Shown here piece by piece: positions 9,601 through 18,740 of a stretch of 64,000 nt of DNA. The position numbers and the translations under genes are program-made. Positions within the stretch are counted from its first letter, which is position 1; the number at the start of each line of letters is the position of its first letter. The DNA comes from Bolinopsis microptera (taxonomy: Eukaryota > Ctenophora > Tentaculata > Lobata > Bolinopsidae). Under the pieces are notes generated by a model. The model had not been told where the DNA came from and did not search any database. It saw nothing but the letters and a program-made list of their open reading frames with translations. The stretch spans positions 11,074,169-11,138,168 of the forward strand of contig NC_087072.1 of NCBI RefSeq assembly GCF_026151205.1, given 5' to 3'.

Positions 9601-11913
9601 AACAGCAAATTACACATAACACAGAAATAAGGATCAGGAAGCAGGAAATTGTTATATACCCCAGACCATGTGAGTCACACAATGTACTTACTGTACATTC
9701 ACATCATGTACTATACACTAATGTACCAAACATAAGTCCACGTAGTATATACGCAGTATATCACTATATAAATAATATATATTTTATATAAGCCGATATG
9801 TTTCAGTGGCGGTGCACAGATTTGACAGAATAATGGGTATTATAGAGCTAATGAAGTTATACTGCGGAGACAGTATTTCAAATTAGTACCATCTAGAAAG
9901 TCTGCACGAATCAGTGAGATGATGCGTTTTAAGAACCAACCTTTCTGAGGTCATCGAAGAAATTTTTCCTGAAGACCACTTTTGTTGTGTAGTCGTGATC
10001 CAACATTTTTGCGAAAAATGACATGTTTTCTTCCGTTCGTTCTGATAACTGGAATACCTTTCCTGCAATAGTGATTTGCAAAATAATGACAGTATTAAAT
10101 TAAATGTAATGTCCATAATTTCCATTCATAATCTGCAGATCGTATTCGTGCGGCAAGGTTGGTTTAAAAGAGTTCATACACTCTCTAAATGTGGGATATA
10201 TTATGCAGGTTGAATGAAAATAATCCTTCATATGGTTGTCATGCCAAATCCTAGTGGCAAGGCCACTATAATTTCGGATTATCAGAAGAGTAATATATAC
10301 CGAGGTGAGTGGTTGCCAACGAATTGCTATGTTATCCATAATCGCAATTAAATTCTAATTAATAACGAATAAATTTCAACTGAAATAATCTCGGCAAATT
10401 AAGATTCAAGCTCTAGTAAACCGCCAAAGAATAAACAGTTCACCAAGGTTCCAACATACCGTCGTATTTGAACTTGATGTGGCCGGGTAACCTCTCGTAA
10501 GGCTCAGGAAATGCGGGTCCGCTGTGGGAAAGAGATCTCCACTTCTGTCCCTCTGGTAGTTTATCTTCCAGCCACCACTTCCAAATTGGGATATCTGGCT
10601 CTTTCTCTTTCTTCGGCTTCTTTCCGGCTAAGGGAGAAGTGAGGATAGGAAAAGGGATCCAGTACTTAGACAAATTTAAATCATAAATTTAAATCATAAA
10701 GTACACTGACATGATTTCGAATAATAGTGATAAATTATTGTACTGTGAACACTAATAATAGCAATCAGGAATTTCTTACGTTTTGCCTCGCCTTTTGGTG
10801 GAACTATCGTTCTCTTGACGACTTTCTTATTGTTAGTTTCCGGTTCCTTCTTTATTTTCTTCTGAAATGTATACAGGGTGAATATCTCCTAATCGCTTTA
10901 AGTTTTTCCTATTTTTTATAACGGCCAGGTAGCGCAGTTGGTTAGAACGCCTGTCTTACAATCGTTAGGTTGCGAGTTCGAAACCCACTGACTGCCTGGT
11001 CGTGGGGTGAGCGTCGTCGACGTTCAGCTAAGGATCATGAGTGGTCTATGCAGCCCCCCGGTCTACTCAGCCGAATACTCGAGAAATCGGGTGTGAGGGT
11101 TAAATGAGGAGCTGCACATTGCAGCAAAGTCTCGGACGAAGAAAGTATGGTACACACTACCTTAACCGTCACTGGCCAAAAAGATCCTTCGGCTTCCTGT
11201 AATTGGCTGGTTGCACTTGTGTAACATTGTGGCTGTTGGAATACACCGAAGTAAAATAAGTGTCTAGATAAAAAAAAAACTCTAAACCAACGTTTGTCTG
11301 TCTGGCCCAGACAGCTTCAAAAGGACACAGTCAAGAGTAGATAATATACAGGATACAATGGTTACGGTACATATATCACTGATTAACATCACCAATGCAT
11401 GGTCAAAACTTGTAAAACAAACACTCGTGAAATGGCATGGTACCTTCTTCGGAACATTCTCCTCGTCGCTGGAGTCGTATTTGGTCTGCTTCTTGATCTT
11501 TTGAGATCCACCCTTTCTCTTACGAGATGCTAACGGAATTTCGTCATCACTATCACTCTCCGCCTGAACCAGAATGTGGGTTACTAACTAAACAGTTAAC
11601 TAGTTTTTTTCTTCAGTAATTGCTACATCAAAGCTTCGATTAACTGTGCCCCGAAAATAGGTTGAATAGAAGGGGAAAGGCTGAAACAAATTTACCAACT
11701 AATTATCACCTTTCTTTTGGAAAGAGGCACATCATCGTCACTGTTTTTATAGTCGGAATCCTCCCCACTGTTTCCATTTACAGCAGCTTCAGACTCACTA
11801 CCCTCTGACTGTGGTTCCCCCTTTGGAACCAGCTTCTTGCGCTTCCGCGACGCCAGAGGCACTTCATCATCGCTTGAGGTTGGCTCTTCTTTTACTCCGT
11901 TTTTAGCGCCCAT
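637..11913 (-). CDS. TOP1: DNA topoisomerase I (type IB), 15 exons, 713 aa
   Basis: Nuclear enzyme that nicks one DNA strand through a 3'-phosphotyrosine and relaxes supercoils. Coding exons in transcript order: 11913-11710, 11563-11444, 10861-10780, 10627-10460, 10062-9941, 8946-8824, 7317-7177, 6941-6831, 6314-6189, 5718-5538, 3389-3195, 1888-1722, 1506-1358, 1004-855, 739-637. Lengths sum to 2142 nt with every junction in phase. Residues matching the human catalytic set (R488, K532, R590, H632, Y723) are all present, in [32 protein letters not shown] and SKLNYLDPR; the tyrosine is about residue 671. The N-terminus is short, acidic and lysine-rich, with three copies of a DDxxPLxSRKRK-like motif, shorter than the vertebrate tail. 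The start ATG at 11913-11911 lacks an upstream in-frame stop nearby, so an earlier in-frame start is possible. Introns carry minisatellites, a SINE and a nested gene. Confidence 0.95.
1272..1382. repeat. 37-bp tandem triplication across the TOP1 exon 13 donor
   Basis: Three head-to-tail copies of 37 bp at 1272-1308, 1309-1345 and 1346-1382. The third includes the last 25 nt of TOP1 exon 13 and its GTAAG donor. The two intronic copies keep the exon end but have GTGGG and GTAGG in place of the donor. Confidence 0.95.
1889..3055. repeat. G-rich minisatellite in TOP1 intron 11
   Basis: About 1.17 kb of degenerate tandem repeats of roughly 20-30 bp built from GGGTTGGGAGGGTCAGTAG, with runs of up to 13 G on the plus strand. 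The TOP1 transcript is read from the opposite strand, so the RNA is C-rich and pyrimidine-rich here, ending at the acceptor of exon 12 at 1889-1890. The long glycine/arginine/serine open frames in it are a by-product of the repeat. Confidence 0.95.
3790..5445 (-). CDS. Intronless C2H2 zinc-finger protein, 551 aa, nested in TOP1 intron 10
   Basis: Probable DNA-binding transcription factor. After an acidic N-terminus of about 90 residues beginning [16 protein letters not shown] count about 13 zinc-finger modules of the form CxxC or CxxxxC, about 12 residues, then HxxxH. The fourth ends in C rather than H and the seventh is shortened, so some may be degenerate. One pair of fingers ([19 protein letters not shown] and [19 protein letters not shown]) is nearly identical, pointing to internal duplication. 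The gene lies wholly in one TOP1 intron on the same strand, with its ATG 92 bp past the TOP1 exon 10 donor. The lack of introns suggests a retrocopy or an ancestral single-exon gene. It could have its own promoter or be spliced in from TOP1. I do not recognise an orthologue. Confidence 0.85.
   Translation of the reverse strand: MSELPEETPAIKQEMTDHDEMFPSTTISSVLEVFKQELGALKTEGDCTITTLLISEPAGVAKYEIIPEEPIVTENAAPEKHGVVISGEPDGEIGFFRDENNQYCCTLCSYASHTRLGLNDHQSRVHGRKRSRNSHSMIFPCSLCSFKGSRGDLYKHRKNIHGHELGSLKTLKHCCSICNTKFLNAKCLAKHKVRHFIKTDYKCNHCSLFFSHVGSLETHVSQRCQSGLKKEVNCPHCDAKYFTKDRMKYHLIHSHKSLLSEEEIMANSHVYVCSVTDCKKRFRSLRSLDNHKKTHKPYSSCPHCGRFFRYLSKHMKRIHSDPRGLKRIFSCSLCSFKGSPGELYEHRKTDHVHELKKLSRISCPFAGCKKTFRYPFMLSKHIRCKHSESASGSGSTKTAQTNCSNLILDSKETTFTCKDCSETFTTEIELDLHKLSVAHKQKLFGNNFKKIEKIEYKMKPFQCNICSKRLATKINLMRHQMIHSGKQIGKMSCPECNILLYSKRNLKNHIMRKHMLKESLPPENPVCKGCNEIFRNEKVLRKHMKYCVHIH
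6469..6826. repeat. 17-bp minisatellite, about 21 copies, TOP1 intron 8
   Basis: Unit CGTTATAGAGCGTAACA repeated head to tail with very few substitutions (GTTGTAG in three neighbouring units, one ACATT). It begins only a few bases after the exon 8 donor (exon ends at 6831), so the first intronic bases belong to the array. Such uniformity implies recent expansion. Confidence 0.97.
7318..8823. other. TOP1 intron 7, non-coding
   Basis: A 1.5-kb intron without a supported gene. It contains a small tandem repeat at about 8738-8781 (unit AACAATACTAATTAT, three copies). Two overlapping open frames on opposite strands around 8101-8606 have no clear homology. Confidence 0.6.
8943..9020. repeat. 32-bp tandem duplication across the TOP1 exon 6 acceptor
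   Basis: Copies at 8943-8974 and 8975-9006 plus 14 bp of a third. The copy nearest the exon holds the used acceptor (TTTCAG before 8946) and the first bases of exon 6; the others repeat the polypyrimidine tract, AG and exon start further upstream in the intron. Confidence 0.93.
10923..11279 (+). mobile_element. tRNA-derived SINE, copy 1, in TOP1 intron 2
   Basis: The 5' head of about 75 bp looks like a tRNA: an A-box-like TAGCGCAGTTGG, a B-box-like GAGTTCGAAAC, and ends GGCCAGG and CCTGGTC that can pair. An unrelated body of about 260 bp follows, then an A-run at the end (11270-11279). A second copy with the same head, body and A-rich end lies at 60350-60712 in the opposite orientation, which shows this is a dispersed element and not a tRNA gene. 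It is antisense to TOP1. No clear target-site duplication was seen. Confidence 0.9.
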
Positions 11914-12540
11914 TCTTACCTTAAGTGATAAAGCGTGAAGTTGTTGATAAGGAGAAAAATTTATAAATTGGAAGTGTTGAAATATTACAATCCTCAATTT
12001 TGTTGTTTTGAGAAAGTGGAGGAAACAGCAGAAAATGAGATTAAAATGAAACTAGTGTTATTTACACTCATTCCAAAACATTTGGGTAATATTATATACG
12101 AAAACTTTCAACATGTTTGAATTCAATTACATTTATATCATCAGCAAAAATCACAATTATTCAGAACATAATTATGCAAATATATCAACTATACAGTTCC
12201 TATGGCTAAAAACATTCACAGATGATTCGGATCTCAGATTGTTTTGCAACATATCTGCCAAAACAACAATTATCATCATCTCGAGTTATTGGCTGAAAAT
12301 AAGGCCTAGATACTCTAAGTATCTAAATTAGAAACGCATTTAAAACCATTCCATTCAGATCACTTCAATATTAAGTAATATCATGAATATTGAATATGTT
12401 CGATTAAAACCACATTCAGAAAACAAATAGATTCTATGCACTATCCATGCAATCCATTAAAACATTGAAAGTTCATGAAATAAGATTCTTATGATTTGCT
12501 CTTCTATACCCTAAAACAATTAAGTATTTATACCGTTAAT
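11914..12540. other. Intergenic, TOP1 5' flank and VPS52 3' flank
   Basis: About 630 bp of AT-rich sequence between the VPS52 stop codon and the TOP1 start, both genes on the minus strand. It must hold the TOP1 promoter and the VPS52 polyadenylation region, but no clear motif stands out. Confidence 0.5.
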
Positions 12541-14673
12541 TTAAAACTGGTTCTTATACTTCTTAACTTCGACCATGACATGATGAACATTTATCATATC
12601 CATCCTACAAGGTAATGTTTTGAAGGGAGGCTGAGATAATATCTTGTGGAATCTGCTGTAATACTGGATCATTTTAGTGAGGGCGGACTGCAAGATAACA
12701 GTGCCGTTGTTAAAGTTCGTGAAACGCCTCATCACGTCACTATTGATAGTGTCTATTGATTTCTTATGGTCCTGATTGAATCCTCTGACTATTTGATTAA
12801 TATAACCCTCGTTAACTTTAATCCCAGCACCGTTGGGTCCAGCGGTTTCTAGTTTTTTCTCGTTGTCCTTCACGAAACTGATCATGCCCCCGAAATGTGG
12901 GAGTAAAACCTCATCTACGTACTCATTGATACGCTTGTTTAGAAGCTCCTGGATGCTCAGTACTTCTTTACTTGTATCAGTGGTCCGGCACTGCATCACG
13001 GATAACATGAGGTCGTAGTTGTTGATGAGAAAGACCAGTTGGTCCTGTCTACCGTGAAACTCTGCTGCCATCCTGAGGATCACATTTTCTACCTCCACTT
13101 GGAGAAGGGACATGGAACGAACTGTTTGATCGTTTGGGAACTTGTCATTGAGGGTGTGAATAGCGCTGTAAAACTCTCCAAACCTCCTGGTGATAAAGTG
13201 AGGTCTGGTGTCTAGTTCACTGAGTTTACCAGGGTCTGTTTCTCGGATACTGTGAATGTTTTGAGACAACACGAAGGTAAACCTTGGCCAGAGGATCTGA
13301 AGGAGCTGGTTGTGGAAACCAACCAGAGCACCAAAACCACGTTTCTTCATAAGTTCGTGGTAGTGCATGGTAATGTGAGCACAAAACATTATGCCAATAC
13401 AATCGTAACATTTCTCCATGTACGATTCTACTGATTTAATGAGAAGGGACAACGTCCTCTCCATAACGTTAGTGAACAAAATCTGAGCTTTCTCACCTCG
13501 GACCTTGAAGAAGTGGACCAAGAACCCGTACTCTGCACATACATTATCTATCAGCGAGAACTGGACGCTCCTGAAGATTGCTTCGTACGGGAATTTCTTG
13601 TCGGCAGAGTGTACGGGGATGATTACAGGCCACTCAAGCTGATTATTGATGAGATCGTCCCGGTTACCCAGAGTAAAGACAGTGCTCCGCGACCTGATGG
13701 ACTTGCTGGTGGAAAACATGGAAAGTTGGATACTTCTTTTAGATTCGTCCTCGGCTCCCATGACATCAACTTTGGTTGGAACCTCCTCATACTCTAGCTT
13801 TATAAGCCGAGACTGGTAAGTTTTGAAGTAGGAGAAATACACTTTGCTGACCGTGTCCACGTACTCTATTTTTATTTCAGCAGCAGTTGTGGGAGAGTGG
13901 ATTACAAGGAATTCGTAGTAATATTTGAATTTTAGCAGAGTTTCTTGCAACACTTGATAGTTTGACATCGGCTTCTTATATTCCTGAACCTTTTCCAAGA
14001 TATAAAATCTAATCTTGATGACAGCCTTCGTTTTTAGTTTGTCTAAAACGTCAGACACATCATTTGAAGCCAGAGTATGTTGTTCAGCCTCAGCAAACTG
14101 AAGTTTCTTGTCCAGTTCATGAAGTGCATCCATGAAGGGTTGTTCGACCACTGAAGTGTTCACTAGGGTTTCAACTAGTTTTGGACTCACAACGATACTG
14201 TCTAGAAATGTGGATAGCTTAGTTTTAAGTTCCTTTCGGTTTCCCAGTTTCACAGACATTTCCAAGCTTTTTTCCTGTAGAGTCTGGATCTCCGTTGATA
14301 TACTGCCCAGATCCTGCTGAAACGTTCCCAACATCTGTTCCATCGTTTCGAGAATAGAGTCGCACTGTTTCATTTCCTGGTGAAGCTGAGCTATTTTCTT
14401 ACTTTCACCGATGTAATCAGTGATGGAGGCTGCCTCTACAGCAGCTAACTCTTTCTCTATTTCCTGAGAATAGTGCCTGAGATCCACGCCCGTTTTCAGA
14501 GCTTCCTGCACCAGCTCATCCTCTAGATTCTCTCTGATATGACCGTTAACTATGTCAAGAATAATGCCATCTCTGTTGGTCAGTTCGTCGATCATTTCAT
14601 CCCGACTGGTGAGATCCAAGTTACCAAGGTCCAGTGCAACGTCTATATCACCCGGACTCAACATATCAACCAT
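12541..14673 (-). CDS. VPS52: VPS52, GARP/EARP tethering complex subunit, 710 aa, intronless
   Basis: VPS52 is a coiled-coil subunit of the GARP complex, which tethers endosome-derived vesicles at the trans-Golgi network. The frame matches the family from end to end: LEDELVQEALKTGVDLRHYS near the N-terminus, a helical region with ESxxIAxLHxxxxxCD, then DTRPHFITRRFGEFYSA, QLVFLINNYDLML, MRRFTNFNNGT, and a C-terminal INVHHVMVEVKKYKNQF. The length is close to the roughly 720 aa of animal VPS52. The ATG at 14673-14671 is preferred; an in-frame GTG precedes it. A single exon of this size is notable beside the multi-exon neighbours and could reflect intron loss through a cDNA intermediate, but there is no damage to the frame. 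Confidence 0.96.
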   Translation of the reverse strand: MVDMLSPGDIDVALDLGNLDLTSRDEMIDELTNRDGIILDIVNGHIRENLEDELVQEALKTGVDLRHYSQEIEKELAAVEAASITDYIGESKKIAQLHQEMKQCDSILETMEQMLGTFQQDLGSISTEIQTLQEKSLEMSVKLGNRKELKTKLSTFLDSIVVSPKLVETLVNTSVVEQPFMDALHELDKKLQFAEAEQHTLASNDVSDVLDKLKTKAVIKIRFYILEKVQEYKKPMSNYQVLQETLLKFKYYYEFLVIHSPTTAAEIKIEYVDTVSKVYFSYFKTYQSRLIKLEYEEVPTKVDVMGAEDESKRSIQLSMFSTSKSIRSRSTVFTLGNRDDLINNQLEWPVIIPVHSADKKFPYEAIFRSVQFSLIDNVCAEYGFLVHFFKVRGEKAQILFTNVMERTLSLLIKSVESYMEKCYDCIGIMFCAHITMHYHELMKKRGFGALVGFHNQLLQILWPRFTFVLSQNIHSIRETDPGKLSELDTRPHFITRRFGEFYSAIHTLNDKFPNDQTVRSMSLLQVEVENVILRMAAEFHGRQDQLVFLINNYDLMLSVMQCRTTDTSKEVLSIQELLNKRINEYVDEVLLPHFGGMISFVKDNEKKLETAGPNGAGIKVNEGYINQIVRGFNQDHKKSIDTINSDVMRRFTNFNNGTVILQSALTKMIQYYSRFHKILSQPPFKTLPCRMDMINVHHVMVEVKKYKNQF

Positions 14674-17244
14674 CACTGTGAGTGCTTACAGCTAAACCAT
14701 CACGATTGGACCACGACCAAAGTTACATAAAAGAATTGAAACTTCGGGACGGATACGGGAGTTAACAATCCTCCGAGATCCCTGTGCTAGATGCTATGCT
14801 GGGATAAGTAATATGAAGTATTGTTACACACAATCCCGAGATCAGAAGTAATGATTAACATTTAACAGACAACAGTGCGATGAAGATACACCATGGCATG
14901 GTGTATATCATCTTAGTACAAAAGCTAAACTGATGGGCAGTTGTACGACTGATAATACTGAATAATGCTATTATTGACGCTATCATTGATACTTCAACCT
15001 GCAAACTGTAGTATTGCTCGAAGTTCTTCAAAAAACACCATATTTAAACGAATTTCCTGCCCCTGAGCGGGCCTGTGCTCTGCTGATTGCATCACATGGA
15101 TTCGATTATGATAATAATGTACACTTTTTACTCTTATATTTGTACATTACCGTTTTGAATAAGCACAACCTTTTTAAATGCGTCAAACAGCAAGAACAAT
15201 TCAACTTTAACATAGAAATAATTGTCCAATCAAGATTAATCACAGTGGGAATACATTGCAAATAACGGATGAGCAATAGTGATACCCTTCAGTAGAGACC
15301 GGCACATTACACTATTGTTAGGGTGCCGCGATGAGGAAAGAAATGCGGACACTAAGTCACTGACCAACATATTAATTTACAAAATTCATTTTGCTGAAAA
15401 TATAAGCTACAAGATTACACCATTTAACATTCAGAACAAATATAAAGGCTGTTGGATTACTACAGGGATGAGTAACAGGGAAAACTAGAACGTACCGAAG
15501 CAAACACAAGGGTGTGATGACTTATTTTAAAACATACTGAACACATTCAACACGCAAGGATACGCGGAGTGAAATCATAGCAATACATCTGTCTTAGAAC
15601 ATCATGAACAAGATAACGCTCGATTCGAAAGCGAGTGCGCGCTGCGCTGATTATATATAGATATATATTATGTATTAGCTCCATACCTATTATATGCGCT
15701 TTTTGATCTCAAATATTACTTTGGTTAACATTCAAATCAAAAGTTGCAATCAAATACAACAATTAGTTAATTAGAAAAAGTTATGTATAAAATGCTTAAC
15801 GCAGTTTGTGTCAGTTGATTTAATAAGTTGTACATATTTTCAAAGTAAAATCAAGGCGGTGTTTTTTACAACATGTAAACATTCTAAATGTTTAGACAAA
15901 TACATTTTATCATTTTAAGCCTAATGTTGGTCTAAAATTATTTATTTTGATGTATAATCAGAACATTAAAGGATTATATTGTCGAATTCGTAAATTACTC
16001 GCCGCGCATTTACTATATAGCGCCGCGCACTTTCGATCAAACATTTCGTGCCCTCTAATAACTTTGCGAATCAGGGTCTACCACGTCAGCCGTTTTGCTA
16101 GCAATAGGTCTAATTATGGATAAATGCGTATACAGTCTGTGGTGTATACTTTCTATTTGCAATCCTCGTCCTTTTCGTCGCTAGTCATTTGTTAATCTTC
16201 CGTGTTCTTACCAGTGTTATCGTTTACCTCACAAAGTTGTTTCTCTTCCGTAGAGTTTGATGATCAGTGTCCATATCTGAATTTGCAAAGCATGTCAGTG
16301 ACATGCTTTGCAAATCGTTTCAAAATGTCACTAAGCTAGGTTTTGTATTCGTCATTACGCTTGCAACTGGGATCGCTCATCGCTTAATGGCGATCGTTGT
16401 GCGATCTGGAAAATATTGGGTTTTACAAAGAGTATTTGAAGTGAACCTGATCCCGGGCAGAACTTGATATTTGTTTTGGGACATTGATGGAAATATAGAG
16501 CACTGTACCAGTTGCATCACATGATTTGATTGAATGTATCATTTTATACTTTTGCTACTTTAAAAAATGAACCTGATTTGGTTCATTTGGCAGAATGCTT
16601 ATTTTTACATGACCTCTTAATTCAGTAAACCATATTGCTCGGTAAATCCTATAGCTTCGTATTACAACGTGTTTTTATTTCTGTCGAGGTTTCTGCCGTG
16701 TTATTTCGTTCACTTTTTATTATAAAGCAATGAAAGGCATTAGTTTGGTCAAATCAAACGGAACATATGCTATCAGACTTTCAACTGACTAAGGCAGGGT
16801 TAAGACAATCTCGACGCTAGCAACGATCCCCTTTTACATAGTTCCACTAAAATGATAATTTAAGATTAAATATGTATAGTAATAGTTAATAAAGTAAAAA
16901 ATATAATAAAACGGTAGGGATAAAGTATATTGAAACGTATTCGACACGTCATGAAACGAACTGACCCAATAATTAAACTAATAGATCTCCCGCGTAATCT
17001 CCCGCGCAATTCTAAGACTCCGATTTGCGCCGTTGCAAAGTTGTTGTTTGTTTGTTGTTTGTTTGTTTATAGAACCCGTCCCCAATCTCGTATCGGAAAA
17101 TGACTAAACTCAGGTCTGAGTGTGAATACGGGTGGTACCTGCAAGAGTGTTCATTAACTTTCATCGTTGCAAAGTTATTATAAAACTAAATTCAACACGT
17201 GCAACAAATATATCGCAACAATAGAAATAGATGCCAATGTCAAG
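14674..17244. other. Intergenic, no gene seen
   Basis: AT-rich sequence between VPS52 and the Penelope-like element. Short open frames at 15014-15488 and 16267-16467 lack recognisable motifs. It holds a perfect palindrome at 16281-16315 and a TTTG-rich microsatellite at about 17041-17070. Confidence 0.6.
16281..16315. repeat. 35-bp perfect palindrome
   Basis: Arms of 17 bp, ATTTGCAAAGCATGTCA and its exact reverse complement, separated by a single G at 16298. No feature explains it. Confidence 0.97.
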
Positions 17245-18642
17245 CTATGGCATTAATATATTTCCACACCCAATACCAAACTTATTCTTTAGCCCATGCC
17301 TCTTTACCACAGATAAGTATATTTTACTCAGACGATCCCGTCTAAAACCCAACTCAATTAAATCATCAGTAAATTTCAAAACCCTATCAGAAAAAGCAAC
17401 AACGTTATTACAGATCCTAGAATATCTCACAACCTGTGAACAGTACGTGCCATATAATACACTACTAGCTTGATTACTCATCAAAGGTTGAAACTTAACC
17501 ACTTTAAAACCAAATTTATCCCTTTTATCATAAACTCTACAAGAAAACTTCCCCTCTCTATTTATCGAAATATCAAGATCTAATACATTGGCGGCACTAT
17601 CTACTTCATTTTCCTTATTAAGAGTAAGTGAGTCTGGATATATTAACTTAAAATATTCCTCTAAGTAACCATCAGAGTTAAGGGTAGTAATATCATCTAT
17701 AAGTCTAAAAGTATTATTTAACTTCTTTACAATATAGTATCTATTTTTATACGTACTATCTAGGAAACTGTTCTCAAAATACCAAAGTGTTAAGTTAGCA
17801 ATATATGGACCAGGGTTGATTCCAATAGGTACACCGATATGTTGCCGATATAAGATCTCTCCTACTTTAAAGTAACAATTATCCAGTAGAAACTCAACAC
17901 ATTTAATCAGCTTAACTTCATCAAAAGCCACAGTCCCATCTCTAAAGCTATTAACCCAAGCAGACCCTTTATCGTAAACAGCTATAAACTTCTTCCTACT
18001 ATTCCTAAAGGCTAATTTAACAGTAAACTTGAGAGCATCCTTGATATCTTTATGGGCTAAATTCGTGTATAAAGTAGAAAAATCAAAAGTTTGGATGTTT
18101 CTCGCTAAGCTATTATCATTAATTTTATCTAAAGCTTCTAAAATCGGCTTATTATTCAAAATGACCCAATTCCTATTAACTCCTGTAACTTTAAACAACA
18201 TGTTAGTATATCGGCAGATCTCTGAATAAACAGCCTTTAAGGCTAAAGAAATCTTTACTGCCAAGGGCTTAATACTACAATTAGCATAAGAAATAACATA
18301 CCTAAACTTTAAAATTGGCTTATGAAATTTAGGACTCGAAAACATGTGAGGCAAATTATCAATATTAGAATCTACTTTTATCCCAACGTCTTCTATGAAC
18401 TTGAAAATATCTCTGTTAATATCACGAACATCATGCTCCCCACTAACATCATCAATACCCTCATTAGATCGACACTCTTGTATAATATCACTTAAATAAT
18501 AATGTTTACAAATTATAGCGACGTTCTTAGTTGCTTTGTCCACCGGACATAAAACAAAATACTTTCTAATAAACGCTAATTCTTCACAAGCTTTATCATT
18601 ACTAAACACAGATTTCCGTTTAAGCTGTTTAGGATATTTCAT
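17245..18642 (-). CDS. Penelope-like element reverse transcriptase, 465 aa, intact frame
   Basis: Telomerase-related retroelement RT domain. Visible motifs: CPVDKATKN (about 32-40), TFDFSTLYTNL with the first catalytic aspartate (about 185-195), YRQHIGVPIG (about 265-274), RLIDDI with the catalytic Asp pair (about 313-318) and VLDLDISI downstream. The usual YIDD is LIDD here, and the segment after GVPIG reads INPGPYIAN where the second copy in this window has CDCASQVAD. No GIY-YIG endonuclease is visible at either end. An in-frame stop closes the frame about 18 codons upstream of the ATG, so the element is probably 5' truncated. Its start lies 94 bp from the SEC24 ATG on the other strand, so it may sit in a SEC24 5' intron or promoter. 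Confidence 0.85.
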   Translation of the reverse strand: MKYPKQLKRKSVFSNDKACEELAFIRKYFVLCPVDKATKNVAIICKHYYLSDIIQECRSNEGIDDVSGEHDVRDINRDIFKFIEDVGIKVDSNIDNLPHMFSSPKFHKPILKFRYVISYANCSIKPLAVKISLALKAVYSEICRYTNMLFKVTGVNRNWVILNNKPILEALDKINDNSLARNIQTFDFSTLYTNLAHKDIKDALKFTVKLAFRNSRKKFIAVYDKGSAWVNSFRDGTVAFDEVKLIKCVEFLLDNCYFKVGEILYRQHIGVPIGINPGPYIANLTLWYFENSFLDSTYKNRYYIVKKLNNTFRLIDDITTLNSDGYLEEYFKLIYPDSLTLNKENEVDSAANVLDLDISINREGKFSCRVYDKRDKFGFKVVKFQPLMSNQASSVLYGTYCSQVVRYSRICNNVVAFSDRVLKFTDDLIELGFRRDRLSKIYLSVVKRHGLKNKFGIGCGNILMP

Positions 18643-18725
18643 TTTAAGAGCTTCAGTATTCTTCTTATGCCCATTATCAAAGTTTTAGTTCATGTTGACC
18701 TGATTTTCACTAACACTTTTTGTAG

Positions 18726-18740
18726 GTTATGAACTTATGA
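18726..18740 (+). promoter_or_regulatory. Three-codon upstream ORF overlapping the SEC24 start codon
   Basis: The TTTTTGTAG at 18717-18725 looks like a splice acceptor for a 5' UTR exon. Four bases later ATG-AAC-TTA-TGA (18729-18740) forms a minimal ORF whose stop codon overlaps the SEC24 ATG at 18737. This would allow termination-reinitiation if the exon is present in the mRNA; that part is inference. Confidence 0.45.

Noticed and set aside
10923-11000. tRNA gene, also at 60640-60712
   Set aside because: The tRNA-like parts are heads of a repeated 360-bp element with an A-rich end; arm pairing is imperfect.
13226-13797. Frames of 60-94 codons opposite or out of frame with VPS52
   Set aside because: Shadows of the VPS52 coding sequence.
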